Assembly: GCA_037954235.1 (NCBI GenBank)
Contig: JBBMOA010000010.1
Coordinates: forward strand, 24,588,529-24,652,528
DNA length: 64,000 nt
Reading direction: 5' to 3'
DNA from: Aulostomus chinensis
Lineage: Eukaryota > Chordata > Actinopteri > Syngnathiformes > Aulostomidae
This document shows positions 1-12,700 of this stretch, in pieces. Numbering within the stretch: the stretch's first letter is position 1; each line of letters opens with the position of its first letter. A model generated the notes under the pieces. That model was not told where the DNA came from. It saw only the letters and a list, made by a program, of their open reading frames with translations, and searched no databases. The translations under genes were made by a program, and so were the position numbers.

Positions 1-1541
1 AAAAAGTCTGAAAGGATATAACCAACTACGCTTTTGATAAATCAATCCACTTCTTTGCTGTGGCAAAACAGCAATTTCTCTGTCAGCAATTATTAAGCTG
101 CATGGAGCATTCATTCGGAGTCATTCGTCATCAAGTACTACGATTTATGCAGAACCAAATAGCTGCAACAATTGCGGCCCCTTCCAGGCACTTAAGAGGA
201 CTCAGTCAAACTTGAGCCAGATAAAAGAAGATGTATTGGAGGAGGACAGTGACAGGAAGACGAACAGTTTGTGGGGGCATCTGGACAGATTAAGATGCAC
301 AACTGTACAACCTAACATCTGTCTTTTGTGTCCTCGGATTTAATGAAGACCTCCAACTGTTCATCTTACTGATTGTAATCTGTGGGTGACCACAATCGAT
401 GAATGCCTCTGTTTGTCAAATCAATGAAGGACAACAGTAGATGATTGTTATTTATTATGCCGAACCGGTTTGAGGTTTGATTGCATGTTACATAATCCCG
501 GTCATTTCCTATCCACCACTCATTCATTTGCGCTTTTGCAAAATCAGTTATAGATATTTATTCAACGGCAAAATCCCGCCCAAACTTCAAACGAGCAGAG
601 TTACAAGCATCCATCCAGCGCAGAGGCATCACCAGAATGCTTTTTGAGTCGAATAAGAAGGCGAAGAATGGAGAACCGAGCAGCGTCCACCCATAAAAGG
701 CTGCAAAAGATGAGAGAATGTAGGTTACTAATCCCCCCAAATTAAAAGCATAAAAGAGATTATCTGATCCAAAGCTCTCACTTCTAGGCCAGAACACTGC
801 TAACCTCACTACACTCAGCTTGACTTACTTTCTGTATAGTCATATGTTTTCCTTACCCCTGTTATTTAAAAGATAAGAGAAATCAGATGGAACCACTGTG
901 ATGAAAAGGCAAATAAGTGGCTCATGGCAATGTGTGTAGTGTATGGACAAAATCAGAATCTGGGAAACAAAACACTTAAAAATATGCTCACACTGACGCA
1001 TGCATGCTAATATGGTAGCATACACACTTGAGCTTAACTACCATGAATACTCTGCAATTAATATAATAGACTGAGTTGAAAAAAAGTTGTAGGAAACACA
1101 CTGGTGGTGACTTACCAAGGGAAAATAACCCTCTTAAAATGTTGGGCTCACAGGAATATGTGGGTAAATACTTTTTCACACAAGTTCAGCTCAACATCCA
1201 AATAGCTGTTTATGCTCAGGAGTGATTCTTCTGACCTTGCTTTCATCCTCAGGAGAATTTCAAAATAGAAAACGCTTGTGCATGTATTTAACACATATGC
1301 ATATTGACCCAGCTTCAAAGGCAAGTGGAAGCAGCTATTTAAGAGGAGATTTAAAGGACCCCCATGCTATCCTGACTATTTTAAATCCTGAACTCTCACC
1401 TTTAGACAAGGACGTGTCACGCTTCGCAAAACCCTGTTGTTGATCCGTGAGCTTATTTTAACAACAAAGCAAGGTCAAACACTACAACTTTCGGTTAAGT
1501 AAACCAACTATTAATGAACAAGTAAGCAAAGTAAACATGCC

Positions 1542-1542
<1 letters not shown>

Positions 1543-1577
<35 letters not shown>
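1543..1577. repeat. (TG)n microsatellite
   Basis: Uninterrupted TG dinucleotides, about 17 units. Confidence 0.98.
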
Positions 1578-1579
<2 letters not shown>

Positions 1580-2459
1580 CATATTTAAGTGAGCGAGATA
1601 ACGCCTTTCCAGTCTGTAACGCTTTGGCTGCCTCTTTTCTAAATGAAGCTATGGTGTGCATCTGTTCATGGTGAACTGTGCACAGATGAGAGTAAATACC
1701 ATGCACTCCCATCTGTGTCTGCTCGCCTCACTGAGGGAGCAATGGAGAGAGAAAAGAGAACATGAGACTATGGTGCAGATAACCTGAAGCTGTATGACCG
1801 TTATTTGCATGAGGGGAAAATGGGAGAGGGAGGAAGGGAAACTACAGAGTACCAAACACACTATGAACCCACCTGTGTATCAGGTAATGAGAGAGCAGAG
1901 ATGCAAAATGAGTAGGTGCGGCGAAACATGTGAAAAGATGAGTGAGTTAAATAGGGTGAGAGGAGGAAGGAGGAAGTTGCAGACATCACAGGCAGATATG
2001 CAGTTGTCAATGCTTTTTTTCACATCAAGGAGAAAAGTTACCCAAAGTTTAGTTTGAAGAAAAATGTTCAAAAGAAAGGAGGAAGATAGTGAGGATACGA
2101 TATCCTCAAATGTCTGGCGCTCTTTTATTATGAATCTAGTTATCGGTAAAATATATCTCACAGATATCAAGCTGTCAGGGAGCAGTTTTAGCAAATACAT
2201 AAAGGATGAAAAAAATCAGGGAATAGTGGAAATATTCACGTTGATCAGAACACATTTTATAGACCCCTCCTGTTGCAGCGTTACATTTTTATATTTGATC
2301 AGATTTGAATGTCCTTTGGAATCTCTCAAATCTCTGTCAGCAACAGGGCTGCTTTGAGATCAACCACATTCCAAGAGAAATCTATGATGGGAATGCTTTC
2401 ATCCTTCGGAAAATTGTCTGTCTGTACAAAGTTTATCATAACACCGCCGCCTTTCATAT

Positions 2460-2464
<5 letters not shown>

Positions 2465-2498
<34 letters not shown>
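2465..2498. repeat. (GA)n microsatellite
   Basis: Uninterrupted GA dinucleotides, about 17 units, in a purine/pyrimidine-asymmetric stretch. Confidence 0.98.
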
Positions 2499-2501
<3 letters not shown>

Positions 2502-2713
2502 TGCCCACTCTAGAGATGGCAGATTTCTGACGGCTCAACCAAAACGGACAGGTTGGATTTTGATAGGTGATCATTTACATTCACAGGAGCTGTGCTGGAG
2601 GACACACATTAAAAGCATTCTCTGTGAAACTTCTGATGATTGAGCAGTACTCATTAACGGCAACACATGATCATCTCTGCCTGTCTCGCACCTCACTTTC
2701 CCCTCACTGCTTT

Positions 2714-2744
2714 AAAAAAAAGAAAGAAAGAAAGAAAAAAAAAA
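2714..2744. repeat. A-rich / (AAAG)n tract
   Basis: Poly(A), four AAAG-like units, then poly(A) again. It could be a decayed retroposon tail, but no body is recognised. Confidence 0.85.
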
Positions 2745-3360
2745 CCCTTCAGACAACCACATGATTTCATTGCTCTGCTGATGTCAGGTGCGTTTGTGAC
2801 GTAGATAATCGAACAGAATATATCTCACTTTGTCCGCAAAAGAGGAGAAATGCAATGCCACACAGATTCCTCTTCAGTAACTCAACTTAAACGGATGACC
2901 AAGAATCCAATTTGAAAGAAAAATGATAAAACAAAATGAGACATGCATATGTAAACATAGTCTGTCAATGTGAGCACTCTGCTGCACGGACTGACTCATG
3001 CGAAACATGGGACCGCCACTTGTTGACACTGCTGTACCGGTACATGTTATACTCACACGCTCCTGTTATGCGATAATTCAGCATGGCTACTGAGGGAGAA
3101 TCAAGAGATAAGCCAAGCTAAGAAGATAAAAGTAAAAGGGGGCTCACAATGGGGTGGGCACTGCTTACATATATGGAGTTTATTTGGGGACAGTCTGGTG
3201 TGAAAGTGGGGATATGGTCCAGTAAGATTAATGGTTCCAGCTGAGAGCTTTGGCTGTTACATTTTACTTCATTACATTCATGTACAAGGAGATACAGCAA
3301 CTCTCCTCCCACAGGTGAGGAGGGGGGAAAAAACGCTCTGATTTTAGAATAATCCAACAG

Positions 3361-3388
3361 CCCCCCCCCCCCCCCCCCCCAAAAAAAA
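3361..3388. repeat. C20-A8 homopolymer pair
   Basis: Twenty C followed directly by eight A. This is the longest C run in the window. Confidence 0.97.
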
Positions 3389-4471
3389 TGTTTATCCAGA
3401 GAAAGTTGACTGGGCACACATGCTTATATTAGTGCTTAACATTCACACCCGGGAGCTGCCAACAGTCTGTGACAACTGGCCACAGACCAGCTCCTCTACT
3501 GTAACTCAAAGTAAAATTCTACTGCTGAGGAAGTGCACAGCGTGAAGATGGTAGTGTAGCGGAAAAAAAAAAAAATTGGCATTCATTCGAGAGAAAAATC
3601 TTACTGTGTTAAAAAAAAAAAGAATAAAAAAGGTGGAGACCAGCCTGGTGAAGCCAGCCAGAGATGCATCCATATTCTGATGATAATGATGGCTCAGCAG
3701 TTCCCCCTCATCCCCCGGTAGCATATCATGTCAGTGTTATGTATGTGACTGAAACTGTACAGCAGGTCACCTACTGTAGCCAGCATGAGTTATAGCCCAT
3801 TATAGATGCTCATATAGCGCTCTAGTCAAGATAGCTCAGGTCACGAGGCCAAACTTGGTGACTGATTCCATTGCTATATATCAGTAAAAAGAGCTCAGTG
3901 ATGAAATCGATGACACAGAGGGATAAACAGTAAAGGTTATTCCACTGAGTTCATGAGTCTGTAGTTACTTACATCAGTGGGGGTTGGAGGGGGGCTGGGG
4001 TCCTGTCTCAGAAAGATATAATGATTTCGGTGAAGGTGAAAGCTCAGTCAGGCAGCGCGACTCAAGGATCTTCTGCTGATAGATGAAGAGACTGACAAGT
4101 GTGCTGGAACACTACTGATATGTAGCTAACTGCAACCAAGAGGGAGCAATTATTTATCCCGAGCTACAATCATTCACACTTACTGCAGGATAGTAATGAA
4201 GTATCTTTCCACACTCCCTGTTTTATCTAGAAGTAACTGTGTGTATCATTGTGTGTGTGTGCGTGTGTGTGGGAGAGATATGAAAGGAGGGGAGAGGTTA
4301 CACACATCCCATCAGACTTTGAGGGATGGTGATGAAGTGCTGCAAATAGACCTTATTAACACAGAGTAAAGCTTTGAGGCCCTCCTCTCGCCATCTCTAC
4401 CTAAACACAAAAAAACAAACAGGGTGACCCCACTTTAACCCCAGCTCTGTCCATCCATCAACCTCAAGTAT

Positions 4472-4510
4472 ACACACACACACACACACACACACACCCG
4501 CGCACGCACA
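4472..4510. repeat. (AC)n microsatellite
   Basis: AC repeat ending in a GC-interrupted CGCGCACGCACA segment. Confidence 0.95.
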
Positions 4511-4593
4511 CTGACGTCCATATCTCTGTGCTGTCGACATTAGGCCTACCCTGTGGAGAGATTCATGCTGCTCCATTCCATTAGTACTTCCAG

Positions 4594-4718
<125 letters not shown>

Positions 4719-5407
4719 CACACCAGGAGCAATCCAACAAATCCAACAGAGCTCCAGTTTAAGAGCAAATTTGTGCTATTTATTCATATCAATATGCTGT
4801 AAACTGACATCAAACTGTTCAAATTACTTTCAGAATTTATGGATTTCCATCTCTTTGACGTGGAATCCTGATTTGATGCCGTGTTAAAAAATGGTTCCAC
4901 AAGACATTTTCTCTATTTTCCCGAATGCATTTTAAGTGAACGTTCGCTTTTGCCCATCAGATGTAAAATTTCTCCCAAAGAAAGAGGAAGACAGGTGATG
5001 AGAATGCTTTGAAGCATTTCTTTCATCAGCTAGTAGTCCCGTGGGTGCTCCCTCTGACCCATGTTTCCCAACCTCTGAGCAGTTTACTTCTAAAGTAGAG
5101 TAGTTAACTGGTACTTGCATCCTCAAAACAGCAGACAGACAGACAGATAAAAGATAAAGGCCTTAGACAGACAGACATGGTGAGTAAGACAGAGGAAATC
5201 CCTGTCATTTGTCTCGGGCCCTGCAGACGTATGTTCAAGCTCAAGTCTCAACCCCCCTGTCTCTCTCTTCCCTTCTCTGTCTCACTAGTTTAAAGTTCAT
5301 ACGGAGGTGAGGGTTCCTAGCTCCCCTCCCTCCTCACTGACCCCTTGCTCCCTATGTGTCTCAGTTCAGCAGACCCCCTCGAGGATTGACCTCTACCCCT
5401 ACAAACA

Positions 5408-5410
<3 letters not shown>

Positions 5411-5448
<38 letters not shown>

Positions 5449-5450
5449 AC
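5411..5450. repeat. (AC)n microsatellite
   Basis: About 20 AC units with one T interruption near the 3' end. Confidence 0.97.
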
Positions 5451-6687
5451 GTGTTACTTTTACATGCTCTGCAGGTGTTGCAGCACGCAAGCGAGCATAC
5501 AAATTTCCAACACATGAATATACTGATGGGCCAGAGCAAGGTCATGGGGATAGGGAAGGCATCGTGGATTTTCAGAAAGACTTTGCTCTGATTCTGCATG
5601 TTTTTCATTGCATTACCTGGGTGTAAACTCAGAGGGAAACAAAAAGAAAAAAGACCTTGGCCTCTGTTTTAAGTGACAGGTACAATCTGTGCCCTGAGTG
5701 GATTTAAAGGATTAAATGCTGCTCAATGTGCCAAAAACTTTCAGAGGCGGTAATTGCTGAAACTTGATCCCGAATGGCTCAGCAACATAAGAGTAATAAG
5801 TAGTATTGCAGCAAAGTGGGAGGCCTTTTTTTTTGATGTTAAAAGCAAAGATGCCGACAGACCTGGGATGACCCTCCAACACATGGAGAAAACTATAAGT
5901 CAAAATGTCACAGTGTTTTAAATCACGACAACACCTGTCTCTTCACACATGTGATGAAGGATAGTCCACAGCGTGACATGTCATCTAGCATGTCCACATT
6001 CCCACTCACCTCCCATCCATCACCCCTGCAAAAATATCACACTTTCCCCCAGTTTGGGCTTGTAAATAAAGAGCTTTAGGATTCAGACTTTGCTACTTCT
6101 ACCCCCTGATGGGAGAGTATATCCTGTTACACAGATAAAGTTATGCAAGGCAGGGGAGCTAAATCAGCATCCAGAATCAATATCTGAAGAATGATACGTG
6201 AGTCTTGTATTAAGTACGTCCCTTGACCCTGCGGATTCACCTCTCCATGCTGTGGCAACACTCCTGGACCTGAGGTGGTAATGAGAGGGCAGGCAGCCTG
6301 AGTTCAGCCATGCAAGCAAGGGGTAAGGAAAAAGAGGGCTAATCATATGCAGGTATGAGATGCATACTAAAAAGGCATCAATTACAAATTCAATTATCAG
6401 CATTACTCAGTCAGTGCCATCACAGCTAATAAGAGTGCCCTCTGATCCAAAAACCCTGCTGAGCACAGAAAATCTAGAGGGAGAGTTCTGCACGTCTACA
6501 TCCCTCTGACAGCGACAGCTCATCTTAACTGCTCTTGTCACACCTTTGGTGGGGGAAGGTTGATGGGTGGAGGGATTTTCTTCATCAGAAGTGGCAAAAG
6601 AGAGTTGAGAAGAGTAGGGCATTTCAACAGTGAGATTTAAAAATAGGTTTATATTTAACTTTACAGATGTTTTGGATGACTAGAAAG

Positions 6688-6690
<3 letters not shown>

Positions 6691-6739
<49 letters not shown>

Positions 6740-6755
6740 TGTTTGTGAGTGTGTT
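6691..6755. repeat. (GT)n microsatellite
   Basis: About 23 pure GT units followed by a degenerate GTTTGTGTTTGTGAG tail. Confidence 0.97.
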
Positions 6756-7140
6756 GGTGTCCTCTACTCCTGAAACTGCCGTTCATTCCCCCACAGGACT
6801 GTGGGTTAAGTGACAGCTTGGGCCCATCACTAAGATGAATGGTTCTGTCCTACACAAGACCTTTTAATTAGCTCCACAAGCTCCCTTTTATAATGTACGC
6901 ACACACACACAAACGCACCCACACACACATGGTAGTATCCACATATGTTCACAAACATTTGCCCACAAGCACATGCGCAAACACATACATGAAAATATTT
7001 TTTTTGTTGAGAATATATTTAGGTTCTGCTCTTCAAACACAGATGCAAAGAAGCAAACAAATTAAAAAAAATGTGGGCATTAAAAAGGCATTTCCGCTGT
7101 TTGAGATCAATCCATCATCAATTTAGCAGCAGAAAAGAAG

Positions 7141-7163
7141 GTGTGTGTGTGTGGGGGGGGGGG
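7141..7163. repeat. (GT)n-G11 tract
   Basis: Six GT units running directly into eleven G. Confidence 0.95.
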
Positions 7164-7588
7164 ACACTAAAGGGGGCGAGCAACCTGGCAGCCAGACGGG
7201 TACCATCAGGTCTGGGACAGGAAGGAAGACATCACACTCCTCCCTTTGTCTGGCTCTATTTTATTCCCTCCCCCTCTTCCTCCTCCTCCTTCAATAATCC
7301 TCCACCACCACACGTGGTTGGGAATGTAGCGCCCCATCCACCATTAGAGCGTGGGTGGGGTTAGAGCAGGTCTTGGGAAGACTAAAAGCAACCACCAGGG
7401 CTCTTCCAATTACAGAGTGACAGATACCAGATGACGAAGCTTGCGGCATCTCACGTTCGCATCTATCTGCTCCCAATGAAGGGTTGCCAAGGGACACACA
7501 CAAATACAGGACCATTAAATTAGCATACAGTGTCTGGAAGTCCAGGTTTGGTGGAGTACAACACACTCAATAGGACAGGGCTTAAGAA

Positions 7589-7620
7589 TGTGTGTGTGTG
7601 TGTGCGTGTGTGTGTGTGTT
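7589..7620. repeat. (TG)n microsatellite
   Basis: TG repeat with a single GC interruption. A (AC)n tract 100 bases downstream (7721-7800) makes a potential long inverted pair. Confidence 0.95.
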
Positions 7621-7719
7621 AAGAGTATGTGAGAAGGACAGAAATATTTTTATTGGATTTGATGGTGTTGAGAAACTTAGTAAGATACACATAATGGCTT
7701 CATTTGCCAAGCTCTTCAT

Positions 7720-7720
<1 letters not shown>

Positions 7721-7771
<51 letters not shown>

Positions 7772-7800
7772 CACACATACAGACAAACAAACACACACAC
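7721..7800. repeat. (AC)n microsatellite
   Basis: About 22 pure AC units, then interrupted AC to 7800. Confidence 0.97.
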
Positions 7801-8339
7801 TAAAAACAGCAAAGGGGCTTACAGTACATCTGTCACACTGCTGGAACAAACACTGCAGCCTCACAAGACACCACCAGCTGTTTCTGGAGCCTTGACTCCA
7901 AGTTTGTTTATAGCTCATTGTTTTCTTTGCACCGTCTTTCACTTCTCGATTTCAACTTACTCAGATACACGCCAACACAAAGGAGGGCAGTGTGTCAACG
8001 CCCACAGGCCTTTGAAGTACAGGCTCGAATGTTAGTTTAGACATCTGAGAGCAGCTTTAGAGAGAGCACGCTCTGCCCTCTTAGGGTGCCCTGCACCCAT
8101 TCATTGCACTTATTTGGAAAAAATAGAAAGCATTCAGGCAGTGTTGAAGGTAAAAGGAGAAACGCTCTGGTTTGCTGCACAATTTGATCCTCAGCCAACT
8201 CATTTCCACAGAGGTGAAACGAGGGTGGCGAGAATAATAAGTGAAATTTAAAAATGAAAAGAATATCATGTGTTATATTTGACACGTGTGTGGTGTGTGT
8301 TTCTTCTCATTTCCTAACCACCACCACAGGAAATACAAC

Positions 8340-8355
8340 TTTTTTTTTTTTTTTT
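8340..8355. repeat. Poly(T) run (T16)
   Basis: Sixteen T. No attached retroposon body recognised. Confidence 0.95.
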
Positions 8356-9726
8356 AATCATTCATATCATTTCTACTTACAAATACTGACAGCCCTATAA
8401 ATCTGTCAGGTGTACTCTGAGCAACTGCATTCCTTTCACTCACTCCTCGTATTATCTGTCTGTGTGGAAAGCGGTCATGGCTGCCGGGCAAGTCAAACAG
8501 ATTTGATTTCACTCATATCTAGTAACAGTACGTTTTTCTTTCTCTTGCACTGGCTGAAACAGAACCTGCCGTGTTGCTTTTGCCCTCAGGAGAAATCCTC
8601 AGCTTATCATGGTTCGAGATGGACAGAGAAAACGCTCGCTGGATAGAGCTAGCAGCGAGTCTGTAGGGGAGTGAGCTCATCAGCAGGCTATCAGAGAGGG
8701 ATGGATGGGAAAGGAGGGGCAAGCAAGGTGGGGGGGGAATCAATAAGCTGGCCAAGTGTGTCTTTACTCTAGTATGAGCTGGTCCAAATTTCCTTTTTTT
8801 TTTGCCTTCCCCTTTCGCATAAAAGGACGCTCCACAGCACTGTAATCACAGAAACACCCTGAAAGATATCTACAGAGAGATAATCTTAGCAGGACAAAGA
8901 ATCCAATCATGCAGCCACTAGAAAGACTAAACTTTTCTTGATTTTGCTCCAAGCAGCTGTCCTGAACTTGACATTGGGAAGCCATAGCCAAATACATATA
9001 CAGGTGCAAACACACACCAAAAAGCAATATTACTGAAATACCCATGAACGCATCCACAGAGGGATTACTTGCCAGGGCGTCTCACTATGCATCATCGGTC
9101 TCTCAGTTGTCACTGTGTGAAAAAAAACAAAGAAATCCTTTCAAGTCCTGATTAAGATGAAATAAAGAGAGATTGGAGCCCAAGGGGATGGCGGTAAAAA
9201 AAGAGTCTACTGACAAATGCTCTGACACCTGTTCAGGAACAACTCTGACAAGAAGAAACTCCAGTTTATTCTCTATTTGAGGCTGGAGGAAGAAAATAAA
9301 TCCCACAGTGGGACAAACATGTTTGACTCCCTATGAATTGTTCAGCATCTTGTTAGTTATACATTCAAAAGGGGGCATGGCATCGTCATTAAGAGAGCTC
9401 GCATTAGTCAAGCAGCACTGGGATGCTTAACCTCTGCCCACTCTGTCAGCAAATGGCCTGATCGATTCCGTTTGATCAGTGAAAGAGGGCAAACAATGGC
9501 TAACAATCAGTGGGCTCGGCGCTAAGGCAAGGCCGAAAGCCTCTCCCACAAGGTCAATATTGGAGCCACTCCAGCCTGATAAGCAACCAATGGGTGATAA
9601 AGAGAGGGCATCGACACAGTGGTACTTTCCAGACAGGCTGATTCAGAGGGAAGATGATGATTTATTCTGTTTATGGGTGTTTCAATTCAATTCATTGAAG
9701 GGGTGTGGTAGTAGACCTGCTCTACT

Positions 9727-9797
9727 TGTCAAGTGTCACGAGATAACTTTTGTTGTGATTTGGCGCTATATAAATAAAATTGACTTGACTTGACTTA
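9727..9797 (+). mobile_element. L2-type LINE/SINE 3' tail with TTGAC microsatellite
   Basis: The motif GATTTGGCGCTATATAAATA followed by AAATTGACTTGACTTGACTT is the familiar 3' end of fish L2-clade (Maui-like) LINEs and the SINEs that share their tail, which normally end in a short ATTGA/TTGAC tandem repeat. Only the last 70 bases or so are recognisable, as expected for a 5'-truncated retrotransposition product. Family naming is from memory. Confidence 0.7.
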
Positions 9798-12700
9798 TCT
9801 AGAGTCTAACATTTGAATCTGACTTTTACTATTTGATAAAATGATGTAGGAGATCAACGGGAGACCCTGGAATGGCTGAATACAAAAAAAAAAAAAAAAA
9901 GAGCTCCAAAGTGGCAGCTAAAATCATTCCTCCTGACTCTTGTCAACATGTCACTGTTATTCAGGCTTCATCCATCTGAAAGGGCCATGTTTGATGAAAG
10001 GACAGCTGTCATAGTGGGGGTCCAGCGTAAGTAGCACGATGACAGAGTGATGCGGAGAGAAAAGGAGGTCACGTAGCTGTGAGGCACTAAGGGGCCAAAG
10101 ACGAAGGGGACCAGGATATTGTTCGTCAACACGGCTAACCCTCACGGGGCTTACCGAAAACAGTCTGGCTCTCGTTTAGTCTCGCTGGGCGGAACCACGT
10201 TACAACACACATACCAGCGGAAAATGGGTAATCCAAACGAATAGACATGCAGCATGTTTGAGAGATGATTCACACATCATCAAACCAAAAACCAAATGGA
10301 GTGATGATGAAAGTCAAATTAACCCAGTGGAGACATGTTATTATGACACTAAACAATGTAAATGCGATCAATTGTAGGGCTGGGTACCAAAAAACAACAA
10401 CAACACAAAAGTAACAAAAAACACAAAAGGAAAAAGCTGAACAATTTTTGAACAATCAACTATGCAAGTACCTCCTTAAAGCTGTAAACACAACCTCTCA
10501 AGTGAGTCTAAATAAATATACAGATATCATATGAAATCTATACATTCTCCCCTGCCATTTAAATTAATTTGAACACTTCCTGCGGACAGGAAGTGACCAA
10601 TAGAAACATAAACAGTCTTCCTGACAGAAGCGTCAAGCACTCCATGCAACCAGAGCTATAATGCGCTGGGCAGGTCATGGTACAGTAAAGCACCACAGAC
10701 TGGCTCGCTTGTTCAACATAAGCATGCTTTCTACAGTTCACTGACATTTTCCTGGCAACATTTCTGGAAATGCATCAATTTCCCCTCAGTTTTCACTCAC
10801 GGTTATTTGCAGCCACCAATGTGTGAGTTGGCTCCTGCAATAAAGCCTAAAAATAAAGGGAAATGTCCAACAAGCCAAAACATTAAAATTAAACCTAGAG
10901 AGTAGCAGGAGAGTGTCTTGTTTGTTCAAAATAACACGCAATCAACTTGTTTTCTCACTTTTATCTTTTTTTCTTCCCTGACAAGGACATACAAACAAAA
11001 CTGCTTTCTTTGAACAATGCAGCCATGATTATTGTGGACATGAAGTGAAACTTATCTCATGCAGCCACTATTCCAGTGTGCAGGACTACTGAAGCCTTTA
11101 CAAGGAAAAAAAACAACAAAAAAACATAGTGAAATATTTCCCTCTGGTACAATAGGAGCCTTTGTTAAAGTTGCAGGCTGATACAGCAAACAAAATGGGA
11201 AATGTTTGAGCAATGAAACTGAATCCATGTCCTGTGCTCAAAGCAAGGCCCAGCCTGCTCACTCATTAGGCATTCAGTATCTCGGGGGACAGGAGAGGAA
11301 GGTAAAGTGGTGGAAATTAGAAAAAGCTTTTTCCGTTCTTTACAAAATGGTATTATTTAGGAACAAAAATAAATAAGTATTGATTTGCACTCACATTCTT
11401 TCAATTATCTGTTCATTCAGTATGAGTCATTGCCTGTATAGCATGCATTTGTAACAAAACAAAAAAAAAAGACCAAAAAAAATAATTAAAGGAAACCAAA
11501 TTATTTCCATGTTTTTCTACCCGGTGACAAACATATGCATGACCTTTGGGTTGAGGTCTGTGTGGATGCGAATGCCAACGCACACAACTACAAATTTGTA
11601 AGTCACACAATGTAAAGTGCAGAAAAAGTTAAGGTAATGGAGACTTTCAGACAGATAATGAGTACTTTCTATGATTGTCCAATCTATCTAAAGATCTTCC
11701 AGTTTTAGAAGAGGCCCCCCAACATATATAGACTTTGATATTGACATGAAGAAAGCCAGGACATTCCCCTAATCTCAAGGGACAGTGATTTGGTACCAGT
11801 CTTTGACATTCTTGTCCCCGTGGCCGTGTTCACTCACCCACTGAGAATATCCAGATATATCCTCTTTCACAAATTCGCCGGCAAGGCTACAAATTGCATG
11901 TGACATCACACTGAGCAGAAATGCGGCATGGAAAGAAGCATGGACAGGAGGAAGGAAAAGATGAAAGGAGGCAACAGGGTGTCACAGTGAGTCTATTGTG
12001 GATTTCTTCAAGACCCAACATGCCCTTTTGAAATGGGAAATCATGCATGCCATCCAGTGCATGTCTGGTAATGAGGGTGTCTGACCATGCTAACAAGTAC
12101 CATCCAAACGCACGCATAAAAAAAAAACCAAAAAAAAAACTTTGCCCAAACATTTTTACTACTGAAAGCAGCTTTGCTTAGTCTACCTATTCACATTGTA
12201 CAGTCCAAGTCCATAAATAGATCCGGCCAAATGGTACAACGTAAACTTAAGACCAAGTTGTGTCCCTCGGCAGCATCTGCCACACAGTAAATCTGCTCAC
12301 AGCCTGCAGCTGTCAACAGGAAGCCAAGAATGACCTCCACGTACACATACATACACATGCACACGCACACAAGCTCAAAAGCACTCCGATTTACACACAC
12401 CAATCTTTTACCGGTCCATAACTGGCCCGTGTCCAACATTATAAATCTGTTCCACTAATACTCAGTCTTCTGTGGTTAATTACTGCAGGAAAATGAAATT
12501 AGAGACTTTGATGATTGGTAAGCTAATGAAAAAGTGCATTTGGAAGTTTTGTAAACACACACTATATTTAACTGCCGTGCGAACCCGCAGTGCCCATTGC
12601 AGAGGGCAGACTTTTTTTTTTTTCAAAGGTGGGAAGGGTTTCTGGTTTTTCTCAGTGTAATAGCTCCATCCACCTCAAGTGCTATGTCACGATTGTCTGC

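Noticed and set aside
7592..8035. 147-codon ORF containing a long Thr-His repeat
   Set aside because: It runs through an (AC)n microsatellite, which lacks stops in any frame; no domain outside it.
11806..11850. GTCCCCGTGGCCGTG stretch considered as the Ig2 PPRGHPEP segment
   Set aside because: Reading on the minus strand does not give the conserved Ig2 residues around it, and no splice sites fit.
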